Of a DNA stretch of 8,812 nt, positions 1-5,119 are shown piece by piece. The stretch is from Deltaproteobacteria bacterium (GTDB lineage: Bacteria; Desulfobacterota; DSM-4660; Desulfatiglandales; Desulfatiglandaceae). The DNA lies in contig JABGPV010000219.1 of assembly GCA_018644785.1 (NCBI GenBank), positions 1-8,812 of the forward strand, given 5' to 3'. Both the position numbers and the translations under genes were made by a program. Under the pieces are notes generated by a model that saw only the letters and a list, made by a program, of their open reading frames with translations, ran no database searches and was not told the DNA's origin. Every line of letters begins with the position of its first letter. Position 1 is the stretch's first letter.

Positions 1-444
1 GATGAAGCGCCCGAAACCGTCAAAAATTTCCTAAAATACGTACGCTGGGGGCACTATGACGGGACCATCTTTCACCGGGTAATTCCGGATTTCATGATTC
101 AGGGGGGCGGTTTTTCGCCGGATATGAAGAGAAAGAACACTGAGATGCCCATTCAAAACGAGGCGACTAACGGCCTGAAAAACAAGCGGGGCACAGTGGC
201 CATGGCGCGCACCCCGGATCCGCACAGCGCCACCGATCAGTTCTTTATCAACACCAAAAGCAACGGCTTCCTGAACCACAAAAACACAACCCCCCAGGGG
301 TGGGGTTACGCCGTCTTCGGCAAGGTGGTAGAAGGGATGGATGTGGTGAATGCCATCTCAGGGGTCAAAACAGCCAAGAAGGGCATGATGGGCGATGTCC
401 CGGTTGAACCTGTCAAGATCATCAAGATGACCCTTAAAGAATAG
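1..444 (+). CDS. ppiB: Cyclophilin-type peptidyl-prolyl cis-trans isomerase (5'-truncated by window edge)
   Basis: Catalyses cis-trans isomerisation of X-Pro bonds and assists protein folding. The frame is open from base 1, so 147 codons are visible and the N-terminal beta-strand and true start lie outside the window. Cyclophilin motifs appear in order: [13 protein letters not shown] with the catalytic Arg, the Met-Gln-Gly substrate loop, the ATDQFFIN core strand, and [14 protein letters not shown] near the C-terminus. The stop is TAG at 442-444. A single-domain bacterial cyclophilin has roughly 160-190 residues, so little is missing. Whether the protein is cytoplasmic (PpiB-like) or exported (PpiA-like) cannot be told, because any signal peptide is off-window. 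It converges on the PIN toxin gene across a 64-nt gap with no clear terminator. Family assignment is secure; the symbol is less certain. Confidence 0.93.
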   Translation, partial: DEAPETVKNFLKYVRWGHYDGTIFHRVIPDFMIQGGGFSPDMKRKNTEMPIQNEATNGLKNKRGTVAMARTPDPHSATDQFFINTKSNGFLNHKNTTPQGWGYAVFGKVVEGMDVVNAISGVKTAKKGMMGDVPVEPVKIIKMTLKE

Positions 445-508
445 TCGCAAGGCTTATGTTGTGAATCTCGTATGCAAATGGCGTTAAAATTCTGATGGAA
501 ATCTGAAG

Positions 509-937
509 TTAAAGGGGCCTGCTGACGTCCAGCCCATGATAAGCAGCCATCTTGAAACCATTTTCCTCAAAATGCCGATCGAATGTGAAAGCCTCGGATA
601 TCTCCCTCGCCTCCATGATTTCAAAACTCATACAGTCCACAAGGCTCAGATTTTTTCTGTTTTGGGTTAACAGTCGTTGCATGGCCCGATTATGCCAGTC
701 CATATCGACCCATACAACTTCCAGAAGGGGCAGGATCTTCCCGTTGAAGTCGCGAACGGAGTCAAGGCCGACGCGCCGCTGGAGCAGTGCAACGGTTTCT
801 ACCAGCACAAAAGAACTGGTCATGAGCTGGACCCGATGAGCGGCAAAATAGGCAAAGTTTTCCTTCGCGCGAATGTGCATGAAGTCATCACGAACCAGAA
901 GCGCAAAAAGTGCCGATGTGTCCGCAAAAACAATCAT
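509..937 (-). CDS. vapC: PIN-domain toxin, VapC family
   Basis: Predicted Mg2+-dependent endoribonuclease toxin of a type II TA pair; VapC proteins cleave tRNA or rRNA. The 142 residues form one PIN domain. The acidic metal-binding set is visible: Asp6 in the opening FADTSALFALL, Glu47 in SSFVLVETVALL, Asp101 in LSLVDCMSFEIM and Asp120 in FTFDRHF. The Thr/Ser after Asp6 is also typical. All expected active-site residues are present and length is normal, so it should be active. The ATG overlaps the antitoxin stop by four bases (ATGA), implying translational coupling. The RNA target cannot be predicted. Confidence 0.9.
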   Translation of the reverse strand: MIVFADTSALFALLVRDDFMHIRAKENFAYFAAHRVQLMTSSFVLVETVALLQRRVGLDSVRDFNGKILPLLEVVWVDMDWHNRAMQRLLTQNRKNLSLVDCMSFEIMEAREISEAFTFDRHFEENGFKMAAYHGLDVSRPL

Positions 938-1179
938 TGTCCAAATGCCTCCTCCAGGTATCGATCGTGTTCCCGGGATATATTCCCCATACCGGCTTCA
1001 TACCTGCCCACCACCGCTTCCGCCTGCCGGTACAGAGTCATCCGGTCCGGCTTTCTGTTTAAGAGAAACTGATCCAAGGCCCTTCGGATCAAAGCAGCCA
1101 TGGATTCCCGCCCTGTCCGGGAAATCTCCTTCAGCAACCGGGCCTGTTCTTCCGTGAGTTGAACCTGCGTCCTTACCAT
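934..1179 (-). CDS. vapB: Ribbon-helix-helix antitoxin of the VapBC pair
   Basis: Predicted DNA-binding antitoxin that neutralises the adjacent PIN toxin and autorepresses the operon. The 81-residue protein begins MVRTQVQLTEEQARLLKE. It has an N-terminal beta-strand (RTQVQLT) and two helices ending in ESMAALIRRALDQFLL, the CopG/MetJ-like ribbon-helix-helix pattern. The polar C-terminal tail is the likely toxin-binding segment. The start at 1179 is preferred to an in-frame ATG at 1200 because a GGAG ribosome-binding site lies about 8 nt upstream of it. The upstream ATG would also place the operator candidate partly inside the gene. The stop overlaps the vapC start. Confidence 0.85.
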   Translation of the reverse strand: MVRTQVQLTEEQARLLKEISRTGRESMAALIRRALDQFLLNRKPDRMTLYRQAEAVVGRYEAGMGNISREHDRYLEEAFGQ

Positions 1180-1194
1180 CTTCTGTCTCCATGT

Positions 1195-1217
1195 AAGCAT
1201 GATGTCATTTTATGCTT
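1195..1217. promoter_or_regulatory. Inverted repeat, candidate operator of the vapBC operon
   Basis: AAGCAT (1195-1200) and ATGCTT (1212-1217) form a perfect 6-bp inverted repeat with an 11-bp spacer. It lies between the predicted -10 box and the ribosome-binding site. Ribbon-helix-helix antitoxins normally bind such sites to autoregulate. The site is short, so chance is possible. Confidence 0.4.
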
Positions 1218-1218
1218 T

Positions 1219-1246
1219 ATGATAACACTACTTCTCCTAACGTCAA
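1219..1246 (-). promoter_or_regulatory. Predicted sigma70-type promoter of the vapBC operon
   Basis: Read on the - strand, a -35 box TTGACG (1241-1246) is separated by 16 nt from a -10 box TATCAT (1219-1224). Each matches the consensus at 5 of 6 positions. Transcription would start near 1212, about 33 nt before the antitoxin ATG. Confidence 0.55.
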
Positions 1247-1290
1247 GAAAAAAAGGGATCCCAGGACTTTCGCGCAGCTTTCCCGTAACG

Positions 1291-1516
1291 CTACCATCCC
1301 CAGAGCCGCAAATCCTTTTCCACAACGTAAGCAATATTTTGCGGGTATTATCTTCTATCGGGATAGATCCGGACGTTCTGATCTGGCATTTGCGGGGTGA
1401 ACCCAGAGCGCTCAATCTGCTCAGCAAACTCCCGAACGATAAAAACATTGCGATTTGAGGCATCCTTCATAAAGGTACGAAAGTAGTTTACACTTTTTCC
1501 GATTCGCTCGGTCTTC
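1291..1516 (-). pseudogene. Unassigned broken reading frame
   Basis: In one - strand frame this stretch reads through FRTFMKDASNRNVFIVREF and continues to a TAA at 1348-1350. It then reads on for 18 codons (YPQNIAYVVEKDLRLWGW) to a TAG at 1291-1293. Composition looks protein-like, but I do not recognise the family. There is no ribosome-binding site or credible start, and on its 5' side the frame runs into the palindromic element. It does not look like the missing part of the interrupted PIN gene. I treat it as debris of an unknown gene; it could be non-coding. Confidence 0.25.
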
Positions 1517-1615
1517 CTCGTTCCCACGCTCTGCGTGGGAACGCACCTTGGACGTTCTGCATCCGTTGCGGTAAGATCATGCAGAGACCAATCCCACACA
1601 GAGCGTGGGAACGAG
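1517..1615. repeat. 99-bp compound palindromic (REP/BIME-like) element
   Basis: The element begins CTCGTTCCCACGC and ends GCGTGGGAACGAG, so it is an imperfect palindrome over its whole length. Its left part is a perfect hairpin: CGTTCCCACGC (1519-1529), 3-nt loop, GCGTGGGAACG (1533-1543). An inner hairpin with GGACG/CATCC-type arms follows (about 1550-1564). Degenerate mirror copies of both occupy 1577-1615. Single hairpins of the same family recur at 2193-2217 and 5174-5199. Such elements are typically moved by REP-associated tyrosine transposases; none is visible here. It sits inside the remnant PIN gene. Confidence 0.8.
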
Positions 1616-1669
1616 AAAATTGGGAATCAGGATATCCAGCAGTATATTCGTATCAATCGCTGTAATCAT
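1577..1669 (-). pseudogene. Truncated PIN-domain toxin (VapC-like), interrupted by palindromic element
   Basis: From an ATG at 1669, overlapping the end of the upstream antitoxin by 17 nt, the frame reads MITAIDTNILLDILIPN. This is a classic PIN-domain opening with the first metal-binding Asp at residue 6 followed by Thr-Asn. After residue 17 it runs into the palindromic element, adds 13 element-encoded residues and stops at 1577-1579. The remaining acidic residues of a ~130-residue PIN domain are missing, and I find no continuation in any - strand frame beyond the element. The toxin must be inactive. The family call rests on only 17 residues plus the antitoxin context. Confidence 0.7.
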
Positions 1670-1895
1670 GACCATCTCCACGTAGCGCATCAACGATTTC
1701 ATCGGACTTTTTACCTTGGAGATGGCTGAGAAATCCCACATATTTTTTCAGGTTATCAACTGATGCCTTCTTTTTGCTGAGGATTACTTTTGCCTGTTCC
1801 ACTTCAAAAACAATTTCATCTCCGGCTTTTATACGCATAAGCAAACGGATCTGTTGAGGAATGCTCACCTGACCTTTCCGAGTTACCCTGGGCAT
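1653..1895 (-). CDS. AbrB/MazE-family (SpoVT-AbrB) antitoxin, orphaned
   Basis: Predicted swapped-hairpin DNA-binding antitoxin of 80 residues. Its N-terminal half, MPRVTRKGQVSIPQQIR followed by a basic stretch, GDEIVFEVE and VILSKKK, is the AbrB beta-fold signature. The C-terminal half (residues 45-80) is the expected toxin-binding tail. The start at 1895 is chosen over an in-frame ATG at 2012 because a strong AGGAGG lies 7 nt before it and AbrB homology begins exactly there. Its partner toxin is the PIN remnant overlapping its 3' end. With the toxin destroyed it is an orphan that could still repress its own promoter or cross-neutralise related toxins. Confidence 0.85.
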   Translation of the reverse strand: MPRVTRKGQVSIPQQIRLLMRIKAGDEIVFEVEQAKVILSKKKASVDNLKKYVGFLSHLQGKKSDEIVDALRGDGHDYSD

Positions 1896-1914
1896 GACAA
1901 CCACCTCCTGAAAA

Positions 1915-1933
1915 GTCTTACTACAAGTAAGAC
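1915..1933. promoter_or_regulatory. Inverted repeat upstream of the AbrB-type antitoxin, candidate operator
   Basis: GTCTTAC (1915-1921) and GTAAGAC (1927-1933) form a perfect 7-bp inverted repeat with a 5-nt spacer. It ends 19 nt before the antitoxin start, next to the ribosome-binding site. That position suits an autoregulatory operator. A small RNA hairpin masking translation is an alternative. No convincing -35/-10 pair was found around it. Confidence 0.4.
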
Positions 1934-2002
1934 CTGTTTGAGAATCTTCGTCCGCTGAAAATGTAATGATCAGGGGAACGCATAAACCACGCAGGGACCT
2001 TC

Positions 2003-2022
2003 GCGGGGTCATCCGGCCCCGC
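2003..2022. repeat. Small GC-rich inverted repeat
   Basis: GCGGGG (2003-2008) and CCCCGC (2017-2022) can pair around an 8-nt loop. It lies between the truncated HRDC-like stub and the AbrB antitoxin. No T-run follows on either strand, so it is not a standard terminator. Confidence 0.3.
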
Positions 2023-2043
2023 TACCAGCCCCGGCACGGCGCT

Positions 2044-2178
2044 TCAGTTCTCGCCCTGACTCACAAATTCCCGGTGTACGGTGAGGACGCGCTGAGAGCG
2101 CAGGAAGTGATTGAATTCCGTTTCGACCTCCTGCGTTGCTTTCAGGGGAATTGTGAAAAATTTATACTGGATGGTCAT
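2044..2178 (-). pseudogene. 5' stub resembling a DGR-associated HRDC-domain accessory gene
   Basis: An ATG at 2178 follows an AGGAG ribosome-binding site by 6-7 nt. The frame reads MTIQYKFFTIPLKATQEVET and, further on, FNHFLRSQRVLTVHREFV and SQGEN, then stops (TGA, 2044-2046) after 44 codons. From memory this strongly resembles the N-terminus of a protein family of ~150 residues with a C-terminal HRDC domain, found beside reverse transcriptases and FGE-type targets in diversity-generating retroelements. Everything after GEN is missing and the following DNA is unrelated. The family call is recollection, not a search. A genuine 44-residue peptide is possible but less likely. Confidence 0.5.
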
Positions 2179-2192
2179 AATAGTCTCCTATG

Positions 2193-2217
2193 CGTTCCCA
2201 CGCGGAGCATGGGAACG
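2193..2217. repeat. REP-like palindrome, copy 2
   Basis: CGTTCCCACGC (2193-2203), a 3-nt GGA loop, then GCATGGGAACG (2207-2217), with one mismatch in the stem. It belongs to the same family as the elements at 1517-1615 and 5174-5199. It sits just upstream of the ribosome-binding site of the HRDC-like stub. Confidence 0.75.
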
Positions 2218-2260
2218 AGGGGGTACTCTTCTTCCCCACGCGATCCCTCGGTGTTTGTGA

Positions 2261-2298
2261 CGTCGGGATGCTTCCGGCTCCGCACGGGCATCCCGACG
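2261..2298. repeat. 11-bp GC-rich inverted repeat downstream of the FGE/variable region
   Basis: CGTCGGGATGC (2261-2271) and GCATCCCGACG (2288-2298) form a perfect 11-bp stem. The 16-nt loop itself carries CCG/CGG able to pair. It begins 22 nt after the stop of the caspase-FGE gene. No T-tract follows on the - strand, so it is not a typical intrinsic terminator. Hairpins or cruciforms just downstream of the variable region are a known feature of some DGRs, where they favour retrohoming. That role is inferred here. Confidence 0.6.
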
Positions 2299-2320
2299 GC
2301 CCATTCCCCAGTGCTCGCGC

Positions 2321-4276
2321 TCACTGACCCGGGGAAAAGGCAAGGCGGAACCCAATGGCGAAGCCACTGTGGTCGGGGGAGTTGTCGTGGCGAGAGGCTG
2401 ACCGGCAGTACTTCGCGTAGTGGTACCAACTGCCGCCCCGTAACACCCGGATCGAGCCCGAAGAGGGCCCCGTAGGATCCGTCACCGAACCGGAAGAATA
2501 GTCACCATACCAGTCATGACACCACTCCCAGACATTGCCGTGCATGTCGTAGAGCCCCCAGGCGTTGGGCCGTTTCCCACCCACCGCATGAGTCTTGCTC
2601 CCGGAATTATTGCGGTACCACGCCATGGCGTCAAGATCTCCAGCATAAGCGCCGGTTGTCCCCGACCTGGCCGCATACTCCCACTCCGCCTCCGTCGGTA
2701 ACCGGTATTTGCTCGTCCCTTCCATACCATTTAGCTTACGAATGAACTGCTGACAATCCTCCCACGACACCTTCTCAACCGGACAATTGCTCCCGTAATT
2801 CTTGAAACGAGATGGGTTGCTCCCCATCACCCGTTCCCACTGCCCCTGGGTCACCTCCGTGGTCTGCATATAATACCCCCGGGTCAACGTCACCCGATGC
2901 TGCTTCTCATCACTATCCCGGCCCGATTCCCCGGACGGGCTGCCCATCATAAAACTCCCCGGTTGAATGTAAACAAATTCCATCCCCAGGCTGTTGCGAT
3001 TTTTCCCGCTGGTAGAAGGCCGGGCTGCCGCCGGTTTCGCCACCCGCACCGCCGTCAGCCGCATGCTGATGGTCTCATCCTCTCCGGCCGACAGGCTCAC
3101 CCACCGCTTTTCCGTCTCATACCCTTCCGCCGAGACCTCCACGTGGTACCGTCCCGGATCCAGGTCCATCCCCTGATAAAAAGCCGGTCCGATATTCAAT
3201 ATCCTCACACGGGCATCTCCAGGCGTGGTCTCCACAAAGAGCCGCCCCTGACTCGGAGCCGCCTCACTCAGATCCACATACAGGCTCACGGCGCGTCCCG
3301 ATTCCACCCGAATCCGTTTTTCGTAAGCGTCATATCCGTCCGCTTCCACCCGCAGGCGATGAGGTCCCGGGGAAAGGGACTTATCCTCAAGAGGCGTCTT
3401 TCCCACTGACCGGCCGTCCACCAGAACCCGTGCGCCGGTCACATTGGCAGAGACCGAAAGGGACGTTTTCCGGGAAGGAGCCGGCCTTGACACCGTGGCC
3501 CCGCTGGAGGCCAGTTGAAACACGAAATCCCCCTCATCGTAAAAGGGGTCTTTCATCTTGCCGTACTGGGGCGTCTGGCCCCGGTCATAATGCAAGACTC
3601 TTTTGTGCAGATACATGCCCAGTTCCGTGCCCGTCACATAACCGTCTTTATCCACGTCCGCATCCCCGCGAAGGGCCCGCAGGACCAGGGGAGTGAAGAT
3701 GCTCTGGGCCGGGACCTCTTCACCCGCACTCCCCGCCGTGATGAACTGACGCACAGGACGGGCCGTATAATCGGAGATGTGCGGCGGGTGGGACGGCAGG
3801 GCCTTGACCTTGAAAATGGCCCCCGAAAAACAGCTGTCGAACAGAAAGAGGGCATGTTTGGCTTCTATCCTTCGGCACCAGAACATGACCTGGCTCATGT
3901 TCAAGGCCTTTCGGGCAAACCCTTTCTCATCGGACCGGGGGTCCGGCGCATCCGTGGGCACCAGATACCCTTTTCGGCCCCCTTTACGTGTATAGCCGTG
4001 GCCCGAAAAGAAAAAGACCAGCCGGTTGTTCTCGTCGAAACCGTACTGGTCGATGAAGTCCTCAAATGCTTTTTTCAACTGCCGGCTGGTGGGGTTCATG
4101 ACCTTCTTCACATGAAATCCCTGTGCTTTCAGGGCGGAGGCCACCTGCCTGATCTCCGAAGGAATGCTCTCGAGATCGGGCCATTCTCTTGTTTTGTAGT
4201 CGCTCACCCCGATAACAAGCGCATAACTCCCCTTGTAAAGCCCCACATCCCGTCCCGCCCGGTCCTTGATGGGCAC
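2321..4276 (-). CDS. Caspase-like / PEGA / FGE-sulfatase fusion protein, likely DGR target
   Basis: The 651-residue open frame starts at GTG 4276. Residues ~15-250 are a peptidase C14 (caspase/metacaspase-like) domain, with catalytic His93 in FFFSGHGY and Cys149 in FLFDSCFSG. Inside it, residues 207-218 (DVDKDGYVTGTE) form a canonical EF-hand-type loop. Residues ~271-338 and ~344-410 are two PEGA domains (VLVDGRSVGKTPL, and GYETEK followed by a hydrophobic strand). Residues ~425-648 are an FGE-sulfatase domain with a C-type-lectin-like fold (NSLGMEFVYIQPGSFMMGS, YRLPTEAEWEYAAR, GNVWEWCHDWYG, LRGGSW, IGFRLA). A signal peptide lies just upstream in another frame. A -1 shift at 4279 would give a 693-residue exported protein. 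The FGE part is more likely a ligand-binding module than an enzyme. The protease would act on unknown protein substrates. Domain calls are firm; a sensor-effector role is inference. Confidence 0.9.
   Translation of the reverse strand: MPIKDRAGRDVGLYKGSYALVIGVSDYKTREWPDLESIPSEIRQVASALKAQGFHVKKVMNPTSRQLKKAFEDFIDQYGFDENNRLVFFFSGHGYTRKGGRKGYLVPTDAPDPRSDEKGFARKALNMSQVMFWCRRIEAKHALFLFDSCFSGAIFKVKALPSHPPHISDYTARPVRQFITAGSAGEEVPAQSIFTPLVLRALRGDADVDKDGYVTGTELGMYLHKRVLHYDRGQTPQYGKMKDPFYDEGDFVFQLASSGATVSRPAPSRKTSLSVSANVTGARVLVDGRSVGKTPLEDKSLSPGPHRLRVEADGYDAYEKRIRVESGRAVSLYVDLSEAAPSQGRLFVETTPGDARVRILNIGPAFYQGMDLDPGRYHVEVSAEGYETEKRWVSLSAGEDETISMRLTAVRVAKPAAARPSTSGKNRNSLGMEFVYIQPGSFMMGSPSGESGRDSDEKQHRVTLTRGYYMQTTEVTQGQWERVMGSNPSRFKNYGSNCPVEKVSWEDCQQFIRKLNGMEGTSKYRLPTEAEWEYAARSGTTGAYAGDLDAMAWYRNNSGSKTHAVGGKRPNAWGLYDMHGNVWEWCHDWYGDYSSGSVTDPTGPSSGSIRVLRGGSWYHYAKYCRSASRHDNSPDHSGFAIGFRLAFSPGQ
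2339..2440 (-). other. Putative DGR variable region in the FGE C-terminus
   Basis: This region encodes residues 613-646, from RGGSW to IGFRLA. At the surface-loop positions the residues are Y618, H619, Y620, Y623, H630, D631, N632, S633, D635, H636, S637, G638, F639 and A640. Their codons are TAC, CAC, TAC, TAC, CAC, GAC, AAC, TCC, GAC, CAC, AGT, GGC, TTC and GCC. All but one end in C, and all differ from AAC (or AAT) only at the first two positions. This is the imprint of adenine-specific mutagenic retrohoming onto AAC-rich template codons, with conserved codons between them. No template repeat or reverse transcriptase is in the window. Confidence 0.65.
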
Positions 4277-4401
4277 AATTTAAGCCCCCGGCCGTCTGAA
4301 GCCGCCGCCCCCGTGGCCCACAGGCCAGCCGCCAGTGCGAGGACCGCCACCATGGCCAGCCAATACATCACCGTTGTTTTGATAATCTTACGGCCTTTCA
4401 T
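4204..4401 (-). other. Frameshifted signal-peptide leader of the caspase-FGE gene
   Basis: An ATG at 4401 has a good GGAGG ribosome-binding site 6-7 nt upstream. It opens with MKGRKIIKTTVMYW, then a long Ala/Leu/Val hydrophobic stretch and a GAAAS cleavage-like site near residue 34, a standard Sec signal peptide. The next residues, DGRGLK (to Lys41), lead naturally into the caspase domain only after a -1 shift: re-reading base 4279 gives ATT-GTG-CCC-ATC (IVPIKDRAG). Without the shift the frame ends after 65 codons at 4204. The missing base would sit in the AAA at 4279-4281. Without correction the caspase protein would need the GTG at 4276 and would stay cytoplasmic. Confidence 0.75.
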
Positions 4402-4445
4402 TGAATGCCTCCACTTGTGAGGATATGAGAAAAATGGTTATGAAC

Positions 4446-4475
4446 AGTGTAGGATAATCGATCAGATTGCGTCAA
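4446..4475 (-). promoter_or_regulatory. Predicted promoter of the caspase-FGE gene
   Basis: On the - strand, TTGACG (4470-4475) and TACACT (4446-4451) are separated by 18 nt. They match the sigma70 -35 box at 5/6 and the -10 box at 4/6. The -35 box lies inside a short inverted repeat, ATTGC...GCAAT (4466-4482), which could be a regulator site. The leader ATG is about 45 nt downstream of the -10 box. Confidence 0.45.
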
Positions 4476-4514
4476 TTGCAATTTCATTTATTGGAAAGAT
4501 TCAAAGGTTCGCTT

Positions 4515-4832
4515 TCAATTTGTCAGTTTCCTGTAAACCGCATCATGGGGGCCCACATCAAAAAACCGCATTGTTTCATCGGGGATGACGTCACAATCAT
4601 GACAGCAGAGAATCCGGTCGTCTCCTTTCTTGCGGCACATACGGCAGTAAACATGAATAATGATAAAGTGTTTTGCAACAGGCACACTGTACAGGCCGCG
4701 AAGATCATATCTCAATGGCTCTCCCACGAGCGGATTTTGATTGAGTTGATCGATTTTGTTGCGAATTTTCTTTTTAATGGACGAGAACTTCTTAAGAGAT
4801 TTAATGAAATCGTCCGAGTAGGTCTCATCCAT
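4515..4832 (-). CDS. RelE/ParE-superfamily toxin with cysteine-rich insertion
   Basis: Predicted type II TA toxin of 105 residues. The N-terminal helices (DDFIKSLKKFSSIKKKIRNK), then NPLVGEPLRYDLRGLYSVPV and the strand KHFIIIHVY, follow the RelE/ParE pattern of helical hairpin plus beta-sheet. Between two strands it carries C63, C66, C76, C77 and C80, a CxxC...CxxC pair that could hold a metal ion. The C-terminal part is FFDVGPHDAVYRKL. Most RelE proteins lack this insertion. The ATG overlaps the upstream antitoxin gene by 8 nt. RelE-type toxins cleave mRNA on the ribosome and ParE-type toxins poison gyrase; the sequence alone does not decide, though GPHDAVYR resembles RelE/YafQ C-termini. 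Confidence 0.82.
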   Translation of the reverse strand: MDETYSDDFIKSLKKFSSIKKKIRNKIDQLNQNPLVGEPLRYDLRGLYSVPVAKHFIIIHVYCRMCRKKGDDRILCCHDCDVIPDETMRFFDVGPHDAVYRKLTN

Positions 4833-5082
4833 TAAATACTTCTTCCCGGCTATGCCATTTCATTTCGCCGGCTCGCGTCTTTTCCAACGTAGTTAAGAGA
4901 GATTGGTAGAATTCAGGAGAAGATAATACCGTTTGCATCCCCTGGTTTTCCTGAGCCCGTTTCAAACCCAGCACCCACTGGTTGATCAGCTCTGACATGG
5001 ATAGCCTCTGGGAAAGAGAAAACCCTTTAAGAAATTTGCTCAAATCTTCGTCTATGGTAATGTTAACCCTGACTTTTCGCAT
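4825..5082 (-). CDS. Ribbon-helix-helix antitoxin of the RelE-type pair
   Basis: Predicted 85-residue antitoxin and autorepressor. The N-terminus MRKVRVNITIDEDLSKFLKG supplies the DNA-contacting beta-strand. FSLSQRLSMSELINQWVLGL provides the second helix of a ribbon-helix-helix fold. The C-terminal half is acidic and polar and likely wraps the toxin. The start at 5082 is preferred to upstream in-frame ATGs because AGGGGG lies 6 nt before it and the RHH fold begins immediately. An upstream start at 5157 would run through the promoter and operator. It overlaps the toxin start by 8 nt. Confidence 0.8.
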   Translation of the reverse strand: MRKVRVNITIDEDLSKFLKGFSLSQRLSMSELINQWVLGLKRAQENQGMQTVLSSPEFYQSLLTTLEKTRAGEMKWHSREEVFNG

Positions 5083-5119
5083 AAACACCCCCTGCATACT
5101 TTGAAGTGAGACAGCATTG

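Noticed and set aside
445..508. Terminator between ppiB and vapC
   Set aside because: No stable inverted repeat followed by a T-run on either strand.
934..1200. Longer start (1200) for the vapBC antitoxin
   Set aside because: No ribosome-binding site precedes it, and it would begin inside the operator candidate. The start at 1179 has GGAG and matches the RHH domain start.
1348..1599. 83-codon - strand ORF beginning in the palindromic element
   Set aside because: Its first ~28 residues are encoded by the repeat itself and it lacks a ribosome-binding site. Only the distal part was kept, as an unassigned pseudogene fragment.
1653..2012. Longer start (2012) for the AbrB antitoxin
   Set aside because: The extra 39 residues have no AbrB similarity and cover the inverted repeat. 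The AGGAGG-preceded start at 1895 is clearly better.
1900..2320. DGR template repeat or reverse transcriptase near the variable region
   Set aside because: I looked for a second AAC-rich copy of the LRGGSW-IGFRLA region and for RT motifs on both strands. None is present in this stretch or elsewhere in the window.
1966..2475. 169-codon + strand open frame
   Set aside because: No ribosome-binding site. It runs antisense through the HRDC-like stub, the palindrome and the FGE C-terminus, and its predicted protein is low-complexity with no recognisable motif.
3515..4420. 301-codon + strand open frame antisense to the caspase gene
   Set aside because: It mirrors the well-supported caspase/PEGA frame. 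Long antisense frames are common in GC-rich genes, and there is no start signal or family resemblance.
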